Positions 36,906 to 45,352 are shown, counted from the stretch's first letter. The stretch is 64,000 nucleotides of DNA from Bradyrhizobium quebecense (GCF_013373795.3 NZ_CP088022.1:7812001-7876000); one strand, 5' to 3'. The notes: generated by a model from the sequence alone, not told the origin. Numbers and translations: made by a program.

Positions 36906-36981
36906 GCCCAGGTAGCTCAGTTGGTAGAGCATGCGACTGAAAATCGCAGTGTCGGTGGTTCGATCCCGCCCCTGGGCACCA
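36906..36981 (+). tRNA. tRNA-Phe (GAA anticodon)
   Basis: Acceptor GCCCAGG pairs with CCTGGGC, encoded ACCA end; D-arm GCTC-AGTTGGTAGA-GC; anticodon stem TGCGA/TCGCA with loop CTGAAAA (anticodon GAA); T-arm with GGTTCGATCCC. The 3' end points at the three-gene AAA+ block starting at 37057, an orientation often seen where islands integrate. Confidence 0.97.
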
Positions 36982-37056
36982 TTCCCCTCATGGCAAGCTT
37001 GATCGGCTCGTAGCCCGGATGCACGGGGCGCCGCGTCGACATCAGCGTGAAGCGAC

Positions 37057-37860
37057 CTAGCGATAGTCCTTGTTGTCGATCACCTTGCCGTCCTTGCCCC
37101 CACCAGCGTCGGTCGGCATGCATTCAACCTGCACGAGGTCGGGATAGAGCTCCCAGGTTCGCACCAGGAATTTCTTGCGGATGCCGTAGGAGGTGATGAT
37201 GCAGCGGTTCAGCACCGGGCTGACCGCCGCAGCGACGTAGCCGGGATAAAACAGCGAACCGTGATGGAGCACGCTCCAGATCTCGTTGAACCAGGTGGAG
37301 CGTACCCGGAACGTCACCGTGTTCTGCTCGGTGCAGGGCAGGGTCTCGCAACCGTAGACCTCGTGGACCTCGAGGCCCTCGGTTTGGGAGCTCGAGAGGT
37401 TCTGCGAGTTGGAGAGATACAGCTGCTCGTCGTGCCGCACCGTGGCGAGATACCACGGCAAGGTCGCCGCGACCGTCGCTGCGCCGTAGACGAGGTAGCA
37501 GGCGACGATCGTCGCAAGGATCATCATTCCGCCGCGCGCCTTGCTGAATTCCGGATCGCCATAGGCGTCCTTGGCGTAGACGCAGCGCGCCCAGAGCGCG
37601 CGGTAGCGGGCGAACGCCCATCGCACGAAGCGGTAGAGCCGCCAGGTGACCGGCGCGATCAAGGTCAGATAGATCCACCCGCAGGAACGGACGAACTGCG
37701 ACCAGAACCGGCCGAGCATGCTCAGTTCCCGGTGGGCGCGTCCGAGATCCGACTGGTCATAGGACTTCTTGGCCTCATAGGCCTTGGTCTTGAAGTCGGA
37801 CAGCGTCTTGTCGATGCCGTCCAGCAACGCGTCGGCGTCGTTATGCGGCTTTTCTGTCAC
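37057..37860 (-). CDS. Membrane protein of the AAA+/coiled-coil set
   Basis: 267 residues, unrecognised family. Soluble N-terminal helical segment (about 1-50), then membrane segments near 58-78 (GWIYLTLIAPVTWRLYRFV) and 107-135 (MMILATIVACYLVYGAATVAAT). A domain of about 110 residues with cysteines (GCETLPC, NRCIITSYG, QVECMP) follows. I use GTG at 37860, which leaves a 20-base overlap with the AAA+ gene; the ATG at 37899 is the alternative. The overlap implies co-translation, so it is probably a membrane anchor or effector for the AAA+ protein. Confidence 0.65.
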   Translation of the reverse strand: MTEKPHNDADALLDGIDKTLSDFKTKAYEAKKSYDQSDLGRAHRELSMLGRFWSQFVRSCGWIYLTLIAPVTWRLYRFVRWAFARYRALWARCVYAKDAYGDPEFSKARGGMMILATIVACYLVYGAATVAATLPWYLATVRHDEQLYLSNSQNLSSSQTEGLEVHEVYGCETLPCTEQNTVTFRVRSTWFNEIWSVLHHGSLFYPGYVAAAVSPVLNRCIITSYGIRKKFLVRTWELYPDLVQVECMPTDAGGGKDGKVIDNKDYR

Positions 37861-40042
37861 GGGGGATCCAGCTCGACGTGAAGTTGCGGCTCGTGGCATC
37901 GAAGCCGATGTCGAGCGTACCGCTGAAGGCGGCGTCCGCCATCGTCTTCTCGACGATCATGGCCTCGATGCGCTTGATGCGGCCCGGCAGGCCGCGCGCT
38001 CCGATCTCGGGCGAATAGGTCTTGTCGCAGAACTCCCGCAGCTGAGCCTCGGGGAAGCGCACCTCGATCGATTGCGCCGCGTAGAAGGCGTTGATGCGTG
38101 AGATTTCGCGGAACACGATCTTCTCGATCGTGTCCATGTTGAGCTTGTGGAACAGGATAATGTTCTCGCGTCCCTCGAAGCGGTTCAGGAATTCCGTCCG
38201 GAAGGCCTTCTTCAGGTCGCGGATGGTGAGTTCGTAGGCCTCTTCCTGGGTCAAGTCGCCGGGACCGGTGCCGACCCGCAGCGCATGATCCGCGCCGATG
38301 TTGGTGGTCATCGGCATCACCACGTCGCCGAACTCGACCTTGCGGCCCAGATTGTCGCGGCAGCGCCCGTCATCGAGGATGTTGAGGCAGATGTTGAAGA
38401 TGTCGGGATGAGCCTTCTCGATCTCGTCCCACAGCATGACCTGATACGGATTGGCCCGCACCGAATTGGTCATCTCGCCGCCGGCAGCGAAGCCGTCATA
38501 GCCCGGAGGCGCGCCGATCAGCTTGGTGACGTCGTTCTTCTCCATGAATTCGCCCATGTCGTAGCGATTCAACGCCTTGTCGGTGTCGAACAACGCCTCC
38601 GCCAACCCCTTGGCGACCTCGGTCTTGCCGACGCCGCTGGCGCCGCAGAACAGGAACGGCAGCGGCCTGTCGGTACGCCGTCCCCGCCGCCAGACCTTGA
38701 CGGCACGATCGACGTGATCGAGCACCGCGTCCTGACCGAACACGCGCCGCTTCAGCGAGCCGTGGAGATTGAGCAACTTGACGGCGTCGTTCTGCTTGAG
38801 CTTGGAGGCGTCGATGCCGGAGATCAATGAAAATTCATCGATCACCATAGCTGCCGTGAACAGCAGCCGATCGTTGATCTCCCTGGTGACGGCTTTGTAT
38901 TTCACCCGATTTTCGTCGACGGCGGCCTGGGTCCGCGCGATGTCGCCGCGCAGTTGGAGTATCTCGGGCGTCGCGTAGCCGGACGCCCTGGCGATCAGAT
39001 CGAAGTCGGCATCGCTCGCCGAGGCCTTGCCGGCGGGCTCATCGAGGTGCCGCTTCTTTTCTTCTTCCTCGAGCCCGCGCAGTTGGGCCTCCATGTGCGC
39101 GATCGACTTCTCGCCCTCGCGCTGCGCCGCATAGTAGCCCTTGATCTTGGCCTGGTATTCGGCGAACTCGGCCTTATGGCGCGCGATGGCGGCGCGCACG
39201 GCAGCGGCTTTTTCCTCGTTTCCGGAAGCCGGCCCGCTGGCCGCAAGACGCGCGAGCTCCGCCTCCAGCTCCGCGAGCAGCGGCGGCGTCGAATGCGCCC
39301 GCAACAAATAGCGCGCCATGCCGCGATCGAGCAGGGTGCGGGTGCGCGCAGGCTGCGCCGCGGTCAGGCCGGTGTCGAGCGAACGATACTTGCTCGACAT
39401 GTCGATGGCGGCCTTGACCGCCGCCGGATCGATCCGGACCTCGTAGTTCTCCTCGAGATCCTTCGCGCCATGCAGCGCGATCTCCTCGAGCTCGGCGCCG
39501 ACCGGCTCGGTCAGATCCATCAGCGTAAAGTGATCGCGGAAGTCGGAATGGCACTTCAGGACCTGCGTCAGGTCGGCCTCGCGCACCTCGAGGAAGACCT
39601 GCGTCTTCTTCGCCTTCACCATCGCCGTCAACGCATTGACGATGTGCATCAGCCCGCTGTTGCGCAGCGCATCGATCAGATCGAGCGTATCCTCGACAAT
39701 CAGAACGCTATCGGGGGTGCGGTTCAGGATGGCAAATATCGCCTTGAACTGCTTGACGATCGCGTCGTTGTCGCCGAGGCCGAACAGGCCGTCGGTGTCG
39801 AGCCAGAACAGCCGCTTGTTGACGATGTCGAACGGCGCATCAGGGTCGGCCTTGCGCGCCTGCAGCGCCAGCGCCAGCGTGGTGATGCCGACGCCGCTCG
39901 GACCGGAGACGATCACGCTGTTGGCTTCCATCCGCGTCAGGATGGTGCACAACTCCTCGAACTTCTCCGCGCGGCCGACCAGCTTGAAGTTCTTCCGGCT
40001 GGCGAGCTTGTCGCTGCCGGTGATCAGGAAGTTGTCGGCCAT
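37841..40042 (-). CDS. ClpB-like AAA+ ATPase with degenerate first nucleotide site
   Basis: 733 residues. NBD1 (about 20-250) has a Walker A-like GPSGVGITT at 47-55 in which isoleucine replaces the catalytic lysine; its Walker B region is VLIVEDTLDL. A charged coiled-coil linker follows (about 255-400). NBD2 (about 440-733) is intact: GASGVGKTEVAK near 468, VMLWDEIEKAHPD near 540, sensor-1 TTNIG, arginine finger FLNRFEG, sensor-2 GARGLPGRIKR, and pore-loop-like GYDG. Class I Clp/Hsp100 architecture without the ClpB N-domain or the ClpP-binding IGF loop. It lies downstream of the coiled-coil gene and overlaps the membrane-protein gene, suggesting one complex. Confidence 0.88.
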   Translation of the reverse strand: MADNFLITGSDKLASRKNFKLVGRAEKFEELCTILTRMEANSVIVSGPSGVGITTLALALQARKADPDAPFDIVNKRLFWLDTDGLFGLGDNDAIVKQFKAIFAILNRTPDSVLIVEDTLDLIDALRNSGLMHIVNALTAMVKAKKTQVFLEVREADLTQVLKCHSDFRDHFTLMDLTEPVGAELEEIALHGAKDLEENYEVRIDPAAVKAAIDMSSKYRSLDTGLTAAQPARTRTLLDRGMARYLLRAHSTPPLLAELEAELARLAASGPASGNEEKAAAVRAAIARHKAEFAEYQAKIKGYYAAQREGEKSIAHMEAQLRGLEEEEKKRHLDEPAGKASASDADFDLIARASGYATPEILQLRGDIARTQAAVDENRVKYKAVTREINDRLLFTAAMVIDEFSLISGIDASKLKQNDAVKLLNLHGSLKRRVFGQDAVLDHVDRAVKVWRRGRRTDRPLPFLFCGASGVGKTEVAKGLAEALFDTDKALNRYDMGEFMEKNDVTKLIGAPPGYDGFAAGGEMTNSVRANPYQVMLWDEIEKAHPDIFNICLNILDDGRCRDNLGRKVEFGDVVMPMTTNIGADHALRVGTGPGDLTQEEAYELTIRDLKKAFRTEFLNRFEGRENIILFHKLNMDTIEKIVFREISRINAFYAAQSIEVRFPEAQLREFCDKTYSPEIGARGLPGRIKRIEAMIVEKTMADAAFSGTLDIGFDATSRNFTSSWIPRDRKAA

Positions 40043-40096
40043 TTGGGATTTCCATCAGTCACGGCTTGCGGTCAGTCAGGCTTGCGGTACGGAAGG

Positions 40097-40119
40097 CCGG
40101 ACCGGCAGTCCCGGTCCGG
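40097..40119. promoter_or_regulatory. Hairpin in the coiled-coil/AAA+ intergenic gap
   Basis: A 9-bp perfect stem ccggaccgg/ccggtccgg with a 5-base loop in the 85-base gap. There is no T-run on the minus strand (ccttccgtacc), so partial termination or mRNA processing that sets the ratio of the two products is more likely than full termination. Confidence 0.5.
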
Positions 40120-40127
40120 GGCGGGCC

Positions 40128-41771
40128 TCAGATCTGCCCGAAGGTGATTTCCTTGTCGTCGACCGGCTTCGGCGCCGCGGCAGCGGCCGACGCGCCGGGA
40201 TCCTTGGCGTCCATGCCGATGCTCTCCTGCAGCCGCGCCCGTACGGTAGCGGTGACGTCGCTGAGCTCGCCGAGCCGGCTCTGGATGTTGGACAGCCCGT
40301 CTTCGCGCAGCTTGTTGGCGGCCTGCAGCGATTCGGCGATGTTCGACATCGACTCGACCTTCTCCATGATCCGCTTGGATTGCTCGTCGACCTGCAGCGC
40401 CTGGCGAATGACCTCCTTGTTGGCGACGTCGTCGGTCACCGCATTCATCGCCCGCATCGAATCGCGCACGCTCTCCGAGGCCTCATTGAGCGCCGAGTTG
40501 TTGAGCGCCTGAATGGTGGTGTTCAGGCTGGTGGCGACACTCGCGATACCGTCGCTGGAGAGTTCACGCAGGTTGACATTCTGCTTGCCGAGGGCGTCGT
40601 GGAAGGTGTTGGCGTCGACCGCATCCTTCTCGAGATCGGCCACGGTCTTCTTGGTGCCGCGCCCGCTGTCGAGCAGGGCGGTGACGTGACGCTCGAAATC
40701 GTTCTTCTTGCGCTCGCGCTCGAGACGGGCAAGGGTGTCCTCGCCCTCCCGTGCGGTCGACAGTGCCTGCACCTTGTCCTTGTTCGCCGCGCAGGCGAGG
40801 TCTATGCCCTTGTCGAGAATCGCGACCACCGTGATCATCTGCGAGTTGATCTTGACCAGCTTGTCGGCTTGCCCTTCGATCCCTCCGAGTTCGTCGCGCA
40901 GCTCCGAGACCGTGACCTGCGACTTGTCGATGTAGTCGAGCGCCGCCTTGATGATGCCTTCGACGCGCTTGACGTGCTCGGGACCGGAAATGTCGAGCAT
41001 CTTGCGGACCTGGTCCTTCTCGGCTTTGAACTTGCCCTGCTTGGCGTCGCGCTCGGCCTTCTCCACGATGATCGCCTGCGCCTTGTCGCGGCAGGTCTTG
41101 AGGTCATCGATCCGCTTGGCGATCAGGAGCTCCTTGGCGGCGATTTCGGCCTGTGCGGATTTCTTGATGCCGCCGAACAGGCCGGTCTGCGTCTTGAGCT
41201 TGGCGATGTCGCGCTCGAGCATCTCCTTGTCGGAGGTAATCTGCCGCGCTTCGGATTCGACTCCCGACGTGCGGCGGTCCCAATCGGCCTCGCGCTTGCG
41301 ATCCTCCTCGATCTCCGCGAAGGTATCCAGCACGACATTGTCGCCGGCGGTGCGCAGCGTGTAGAGCGCATCGAGATTGTCGACCAACGGCCGGATCATC
41401 TCGCGGAAGTCGAGAACGCCCTTGTTCATGTCCGCAAAGGTCTGCTTCATCTTGGCGAAGACGGTCGTCGACGACAGCTCGATCAGCTTGCGCTGCATCA
41501 GCGTGCGCTGCTGCGCCAGATATTCCTTGTAGGCTTCGACCTGCTTGATCGACGCCTTGCACTCCTCGGCAAGGTCCGGCGAGAGCAGGGCGCCGATCTG
41601 TCGGCTGCGTTCTTCCGGCGCGGCTTCGGGATTGAAGACGATCTTGGCCACCGGATTGCCGGTGATGTCGACGGGCGCGGCCTGCGTCGCCTGCTTCGGC
41701 GCCATCCGCGCCTTGATGGCTTCGTTGACGGCCGTCGATTCTGCGAGTTTCGGGGATGCAGAGGTGGACAT
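40128..41771 (-). CDS. Coiled-coil protein of the AAA+ set (TelA-like pattern)
   Basis: 547 residues, soluble, almost entirely helical and charged. A long coiled coil covers about 150-300 (READWDRRTSGVESEARQ, EMLERDIAKLKTQTGLFGG, KAERDAKQGKFKAEKDQVRK). Around 330-370 the run INSQMITVVAILDKGIDLA..VQAL loosely resembles the NN..LI.GVDRA..T..AL region of TelA/KlaA-type toxic-anion-resistance proteins; this is a weak, by-eye likeness. The C-terminal end is Ala/Pro-rich. First gene of the minus-strand set, followed after 85 bases by the AAA+ gene. Likely a scaffold or substrate adaptor for it. Confidence 0.65.
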   Translation of the reverse strand: MSTSASPKLAESTAVNEAIKARMAPKQATQAAPVDITGNPVAKIVFNPEAAPEERSRQIGALLSPDLAEECKASIKQVEAYKEYLAQQRTLMQRKLIELSSTTVFAKMKQTFADMNKGVLDFREMIRPLVDNLDALYTLRTAGDNVVLDTFAEIEEDRKREADWDRRTSGVESEARQITSDKEMLERDIAKLKTQTGLFGGIKKSAQAEIAAKELLIAKRIDDLKTCRDKAQAIIVEKAERDAKQGKFKAEKDQVRKMLDISGPEHVKRVEGIIKAALDYIDKSQVTVSELRDELGGIEGQADKLVKINSQMITVVAILDKGIDLACAANKDKVQALSTAREGEDTLARLERERKKNDFERHVTALLDSGRGTKKTVADLEKDAVDANTFHDALGKQNVNLRELSSDGIASVATSLNTTIQALNNSALNEASESVRDSMRAMNAVTDDVANKEVIRQALQVDEQSKRIMEKVESMSNIAESLQAANKLREDGLSNIQSRLGELSDVTATVRARLQESIGMDAKDPGASAAAAAPKPVDDKEITFGQI

Positions 41772-42817
41772 TGCAGTCGTCTCCAGGTCTGGCGACTCCG
41801 AAGAGGAGCCGCATGGGCGGCGCAGGCGTCAGGCCGCGTCGCGGAAATCGTCCTTAGGGGGCTTGCATCAAAAACCGGCTGGCGCCGACGCTAGATGCGA
41901 CTCCTTAGCCGCACAACCATAGGGAGGCTCAATTTGGACCGTCAACCAAACGAAATCGTGACATTCTTTACGCATCGTTCTGCGCTTGCTGTAAGTTTCA
42001 GCCCGGAAGGAAGCTCATTGTTTTTCAATCGGCGTTTTGTCCTTCATGACCGGCTGGCTCGATCGAGCCTGGGCGGGAGGCCGGCCCCGATGTAGGGTCC
42101 TTCGCATTCGTCGCATCAGGTGGCCCTTAGGTTGAGGTCCGCAAGGTTCGCACGACGATTTGAACTCAAGGCCGCCGCGATCCGAAGAAAGCGAGCCTCT
42201 TCACGGCCTAAACATTTGAACCTTCTCTTGAAATGCCCGGCCGCCATGACGGGTTTGGCCGTGCGTGATCGCGTGCTCACAGGCGGGAGCTCTGGCCGGC
42301 TCCGGTACGGCCATTCACGGTTTGGAAAATCCAATAGCAATTTCAATAGTATGCGAGTTCGGATTTTTCCTGCGAGAGACTAGCTTCCCACTTCCCAGCC
42401 GCATTGACCGGCCCTGCTCGCCGCTCGCAGGGAAGAAAGCAGCCGCAACCGCGCGGTCAGCCGCCCGGCCGCGCCTTCAGACAGGGCTGGAGCACGTGCC
42501 TCAGTCGCCGCGCCACCGCCGGCGCGTTCTGCTCGGCCACGTTCGTGAAGCCGACCAGCAGTGGTCGCGCGCAATCCGAGCGCGACGGTGCCGTCGACAT
42601 TGCTTGCGATCTACATTGCCCCGGAAGGTGCGACCGCCGCCGAGCTGATGAAGCCGCTGTAGTCGGGATCGGCAAAGCGCCGTCGCCTTGCTCGGCGGTT
42701 CGGTATCGGCTTCGCCGATTGCCACGAGACCGGCTATGCTGTGCCGGTCAGGTTGCTGGTGTTGGCCATGCCAAATCGCCAGAACCTGCCGTGCTCGACC
42801 AAGCCGGAGGTTGCGAG
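41772..42817. other. Long non-coding gap upstream of the AAA+ set
   Basis: 1046 bases with no convincing gene. GC is lower at about 41930-42050 and 42200-42380 than in neighbouring genes. It must contain the promoter of the coiled-coil gene (its ribosome site, ggag, is at 41782-41785 on minus). Fragments near 42480-42660 give short open frames on both strands that look like decayed coding DNA, but I could not assign them. Confidence 0.4.
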
Positions 42818-43027
42818 ATGGCCAGACTATTCAAGGTCGGCGATCACGTCAGATGGAATTCCGAGGCCGGACGGGTCTCGGGCACCATCATCGCGGTTCA
42901 CACCAGCGATTTCGACTACAAGGGGCACATGCACCGCGCCTCGGAGGCCGATCCGCAGTACGAGATCAAGAGCGACAAGACCGATCACGTCGCGGCGCAC
43001 AAGGGCAGCGCCCTCCATCATGCCTAG
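42818..43027 (+). CDS. DUF2945/Tudor-like small protein
   Basis: 69 residues. FKVGDHVRWNSEAGRVSGTIIAVHTSDFDYKGHMHRASEADPQYEIKSDKT is a complete DUF2945 (hypervirulence-associated, TUDOR-like) domain, a small beta-barrel found in bacteria and fungi. Ribosome site ccggagg at proper distance from 42818. Its end overlaps the DUF488 gene start by eight bases, so the two are one transcript. Confidence 0.9.
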   Translation: MARLFKVGDHVRWNSEAGRVSGTIIAVHTSDFDYKGHMHRASEADPQYEIKSDKTDHVAAHKGSALHHA

Positions 43028-43583
43028 CACAGGCGCGGCGCTGCCGTTGTTCACGATCGGCCATTCCAACCGCAGTCTCGAGGACTTCATCGTCCTCCTC
43101 ACTACGGCCAGGATCGACCGGGTCGTCGACATCAGAACGGTGCCGCGGTCGCGGACTAATCCGCAGTTCAACAAGGACTCGCTCCCCCATCCGCTGGCGG
43201 CCGCCGGCATCTCCTATGAGCATCTGGCCGATCTCGGCGGGCTCCGCGGCAAGGCGCGAAGCGTGCCGCCTTCGGTTAACGGATTCTGGAGCAACGAGAG
43301 CTTCCACAACTACGCCGACTACGCGCTGTCGCCGCAGTTTAACGCGAGCCTGCAGCATTTGCGCGACGAGGGCCACCGGCAACGCTGCGCGATCATGTGC
43401 TCGGAAGCCGTGTGGTGGCGCTGTCACCGCCGCATCGTCGCCGACTATCTCATTGCGTCCGGCGAGACCGTCGTCCACCTCATGGGGGAGGGCCGCCAGG
43501 AGCCCGCCCGCCTCACTGAAGGCGCCGTCGTGCAGGGCGATGGTATGGTGGTCTATCCGGCGACGGGTCAACTGGACTTATAA
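43020..43583 (+). CDS. DUF488 family protein
   Basis: 187 residues. Conserved DUF488 blocks: LFTIGHSNRSLEDFI, VDIRTVPRSRTNPQFN, YEHLADLGG, MCSEAVWWRCHRRIVADYL. The last includes the conserved CxE...CHR segment thought to form an active or metal site. Function unknown; the family is frequent in stress or DNA-damage neighbourhoods. It begins inside the end of the DUF2945 gene (ATGCCTAG overlap). Confidence 0.92.
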   Translation: MPSTGAALPLFTIGHSNRSLEDFIVLLTTARIDRVVDIRTVPRSRTNPQFNKDSLPHPLAAAGISYEHLADLGGLRGKARSVPPSVNGFWSNESFHNYADYALSPQFNASLQHLRDEGHRQRCAIMCSEAVWWRCHRRIVADYLIASGETVVHLMGEGRQEPARLTEGAVVQGDGMVVYPATGQLDL

Positions 43584-43624
43584 GGCCTGCGAAGCCTGCG
43601 GCTGCACCCTTGCATCGCGCCGCC

Positions 43625-44785
43625 TCACTCCACGCTGCGTTTCCAATAGCCGGTGCCGAGCTTGCCGGTGATCACCGCGATGCTGTCGTGGATCTCGTAG
43701 GAGCCGGCATCGCTGTAGTTCCTCAGTCCCCTCAGCGCATGCAGCGTCCAGCGGCCGTTGGCGAAGGTGACGGTGCCTTCATGCGATTGCGCCGAGTGGA
43801 AGGGCTCGGCGTGGAATTTGTAGGTGCCGTCGGCCATGATCTGCCAGATCCAGCGCGACTGGCCGCGGCTGCCCGCCACCATGATTTCCCAGGTGCCGAC
43901 CAGCGCGGGATCGATCGCGCCGGCTGACGTCGCCGGTGGTGCCGACAGGGCTGGAGCCGCGGCCGCCGGCGTCGCGTTCGCCTGTTTCGGCGCCGTTGTG
44001 TCGACCGGCGGCGCTGCCAGGTAGATCGCCTTGCGCGACAGCGAGCCGTAGACGAAGGGCTGCTGCTCGTTGCGCGTCGCCTCCATCACGTCGTCGCGGA
44101 CGTCGCGGAACATGAAGGTGACCTCGACGCCCGGCGCCTCGATGTTGCGCAACAGCGCCGCGGCGAACGGGCTGTTCCGGCCGTCGCCGTCGAGCGCGGT
44201 GGTGCCGTCGCGCGCGGCGTAGGCGACCAGCACGTTGCCGACCGGCTCGATGCGGCCGAGCCCATTGCTTGCGGTAGCGCGGGTGGCGAGCGAGCGGCTC
44301 ATCTTCGCCGCGAACGGATTGTTGCGGCAGGCGTCGAGGATGACGAGGCCGAGGCTTCCGGTGCTGGAGACCTGCAGGATCACGCTCTGCAGGCTGATCG
44401 CTTCATTGGCAGCGTCCGTATCGCGCTTCAGCTCGGCATCGACCGGGATCAGCCAGTTGTCGCCGTTGATCTCCATGCCGTGGCCGGCAAAATACACCGC
44501 GGCCATGTCGGCCCCGGCGGCATTGCGTCCGAACGCGATCAGGCCGCGCCGCATCTCGTCGAAGCTGCCGTTGGTGATCAGGGTGACGGCGAAGCCGAGG
44601 CGCTTCAGCGCCGCGGCGATATCGCCGGCATCATTTGGCGGATTGGACAGCGCCGGCACGCTTCTGTAGGTGCCGTTGTCGATCACCAGCGCCACACGCC
44701 TGCCGTCGCCGGCGGCCGGCGGCGCGGCAAGGCCCGCGAGCGCTGCGGCGATGGCCAGTCCCGAGACAAACGCGCGGCGGTTCAT
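43625..44785 (-). CDS. Secreted caspase-like (C14) protein
   Basis: 386 residues. A twin-arginine-like signal (NRRAFVSGLAIAAALAGLA) leads a caspase fold: RRVALVIDNGTYRSVPALSNPPNDA, catalytic His in YFAGHGMEI, catalytic Cys in VILDACRNNPF. A Pro/Ala linker (about 265-295) joins a C-terminal beta domain (LVGTWEIMVAGSRGQSRWIWQI). Bacterial metacaspase-like proteins of this type occur widely in rhizobia. The start at 44785 is set by the signal sequence; the reading frame extends upstream into unrelated DNA. Proteolytic activity and targets are not established. Confidence 0.88.
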   Translation of the reverse strand: MNRRAFVSGLAIAAALAGLAAPPAAGDGRRVALVIDNGTYRSVPALSNPPNDAGDIAAALKRLGFAVTLITNGSFDEMRRGLIAFGRNAAGADMAAVYFAGHGMEINGDNWLIPVDAELKRDTDAANEAISLQSVILQVSSTGSLGLVILDACRNNPFAAKMSRSLATRATASNGLGRIEPVGNVLVAYAARDGTTALDGDGRNSPFAAALLRNIEAPGVEVTFMFRDVRDDVMEATRNEQQPFVYGSLSRKAIYLAAPPVDTTAPKQANATPAAAAPALSAPPATSAGAIDPALVGTWEIMVAGSRGQSRWIWQIMADGTYKFHAEPFHSAQSHEGTVTFANGRWTLHALRGLRNYSDAGSYEIHDSIAVITGKLGTGYWKRSVE

Positions 44786-44859
44786 GCTGGACCCGGTCGG
44801 AGGTGACGAGCCCACGGTAGCGCAGCCGGCGCAAGGCGGCCACGGAAATGGCGGTGCGA

Positions 44860-45009
44860 TCAGGCCGCCCGTTTCGGCGTCCAGACGCCTGCCGGCACCG
44901 GCTCGGCGGGCAACAGATTGGCGCCGGCCGCGCCCGCGATCGACATCGTGATCTCGTGGATGTCCCGCACCGACCGCTGCATCGAGAAGCGTGGATAGAG
45001 CTCGCTCAT
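44860..45009 (-). pseudogene. Short fragment of an unidentified gene
   Basis: A 49-codon open frame, MSELYPRFSMQRSVRDIHEI.. ending LPAEPVPAGVWTPKRAA. It reads like the end of a larger enzyme, but I cannot name it. It lies head to head with the decayed glf at 45021. Could alternatively be a real small gene. Confidence 0.35.
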
Positions 45010-45020
45010 CGGGGCGAGGG

Positions 45021-45352
45021 CCACATGCAGAGTGCTTCGACGTTGTCGTGGTCGGCGCGGGCTTCTTCGGCGCCGTCATCGCCGAGCAGCATTATCCGAT
45101 CAACACGGCAGCCGACCGCGCGATGCTCGCGTCCTATCATGCCATGAAGGCATCGCATCCGAACGTCGTTTTCGGCGGTCGGCCCGGCTCCTACAAATAT
45201 TTCGACATGCACCAGGCGATCGGCGCTGCGCTGAAGACGTTCGAGCACGAGGTCGAGCCGTTCTTCGCTGCAGGAGACGTCACGGCAGGAGACATGCGCC
45301 CCGGCGACACCGCCGCGCGCCGCCACGCCTTGTCGCCTTTGCCGGCGTGATC
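45021..45352 (+). pseudogene. glf: Decayed UDP-galactopyranose mutase gene with internal deletion
   Basis: The frame reads CFDVVVVGAGFFGAVIAE, the Rossmann FAD start of UDP-galactopyranose mutase, then jumps directly to QHYPINTAADRAMLASYHAM..HPNVVFGGRPGSYKYFDMHQAIGAAL, the C-terminal block of the same enzyme. About 250-300 residues between are missing, including the active site. No plausible start codon is in frame. It is thus a remnant of a galactofuranose-synthesis gene; no other such gene is near. Confidence 0.82.

Noticed and set aside
36906..36981. Search for a duplicate of the tRNA-Phe or tRNA-Thr 3' end as attachment sites
   Set aside because: No repeat of the T-arm/acceptor sequence was seen by eye beyond the tRNA genes themselves, so no att sites are claimed.
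42590..42661. Short plus-strand end-like peptide (LLAIYIAPEGATAAELMKPL) in the gap before the DUF2945 gene, possibly a decayed enzyme end
   Set aside because: Too short and without supporting sequence upstream; no family could be assigned, so it is left as part of the non-coding gap.
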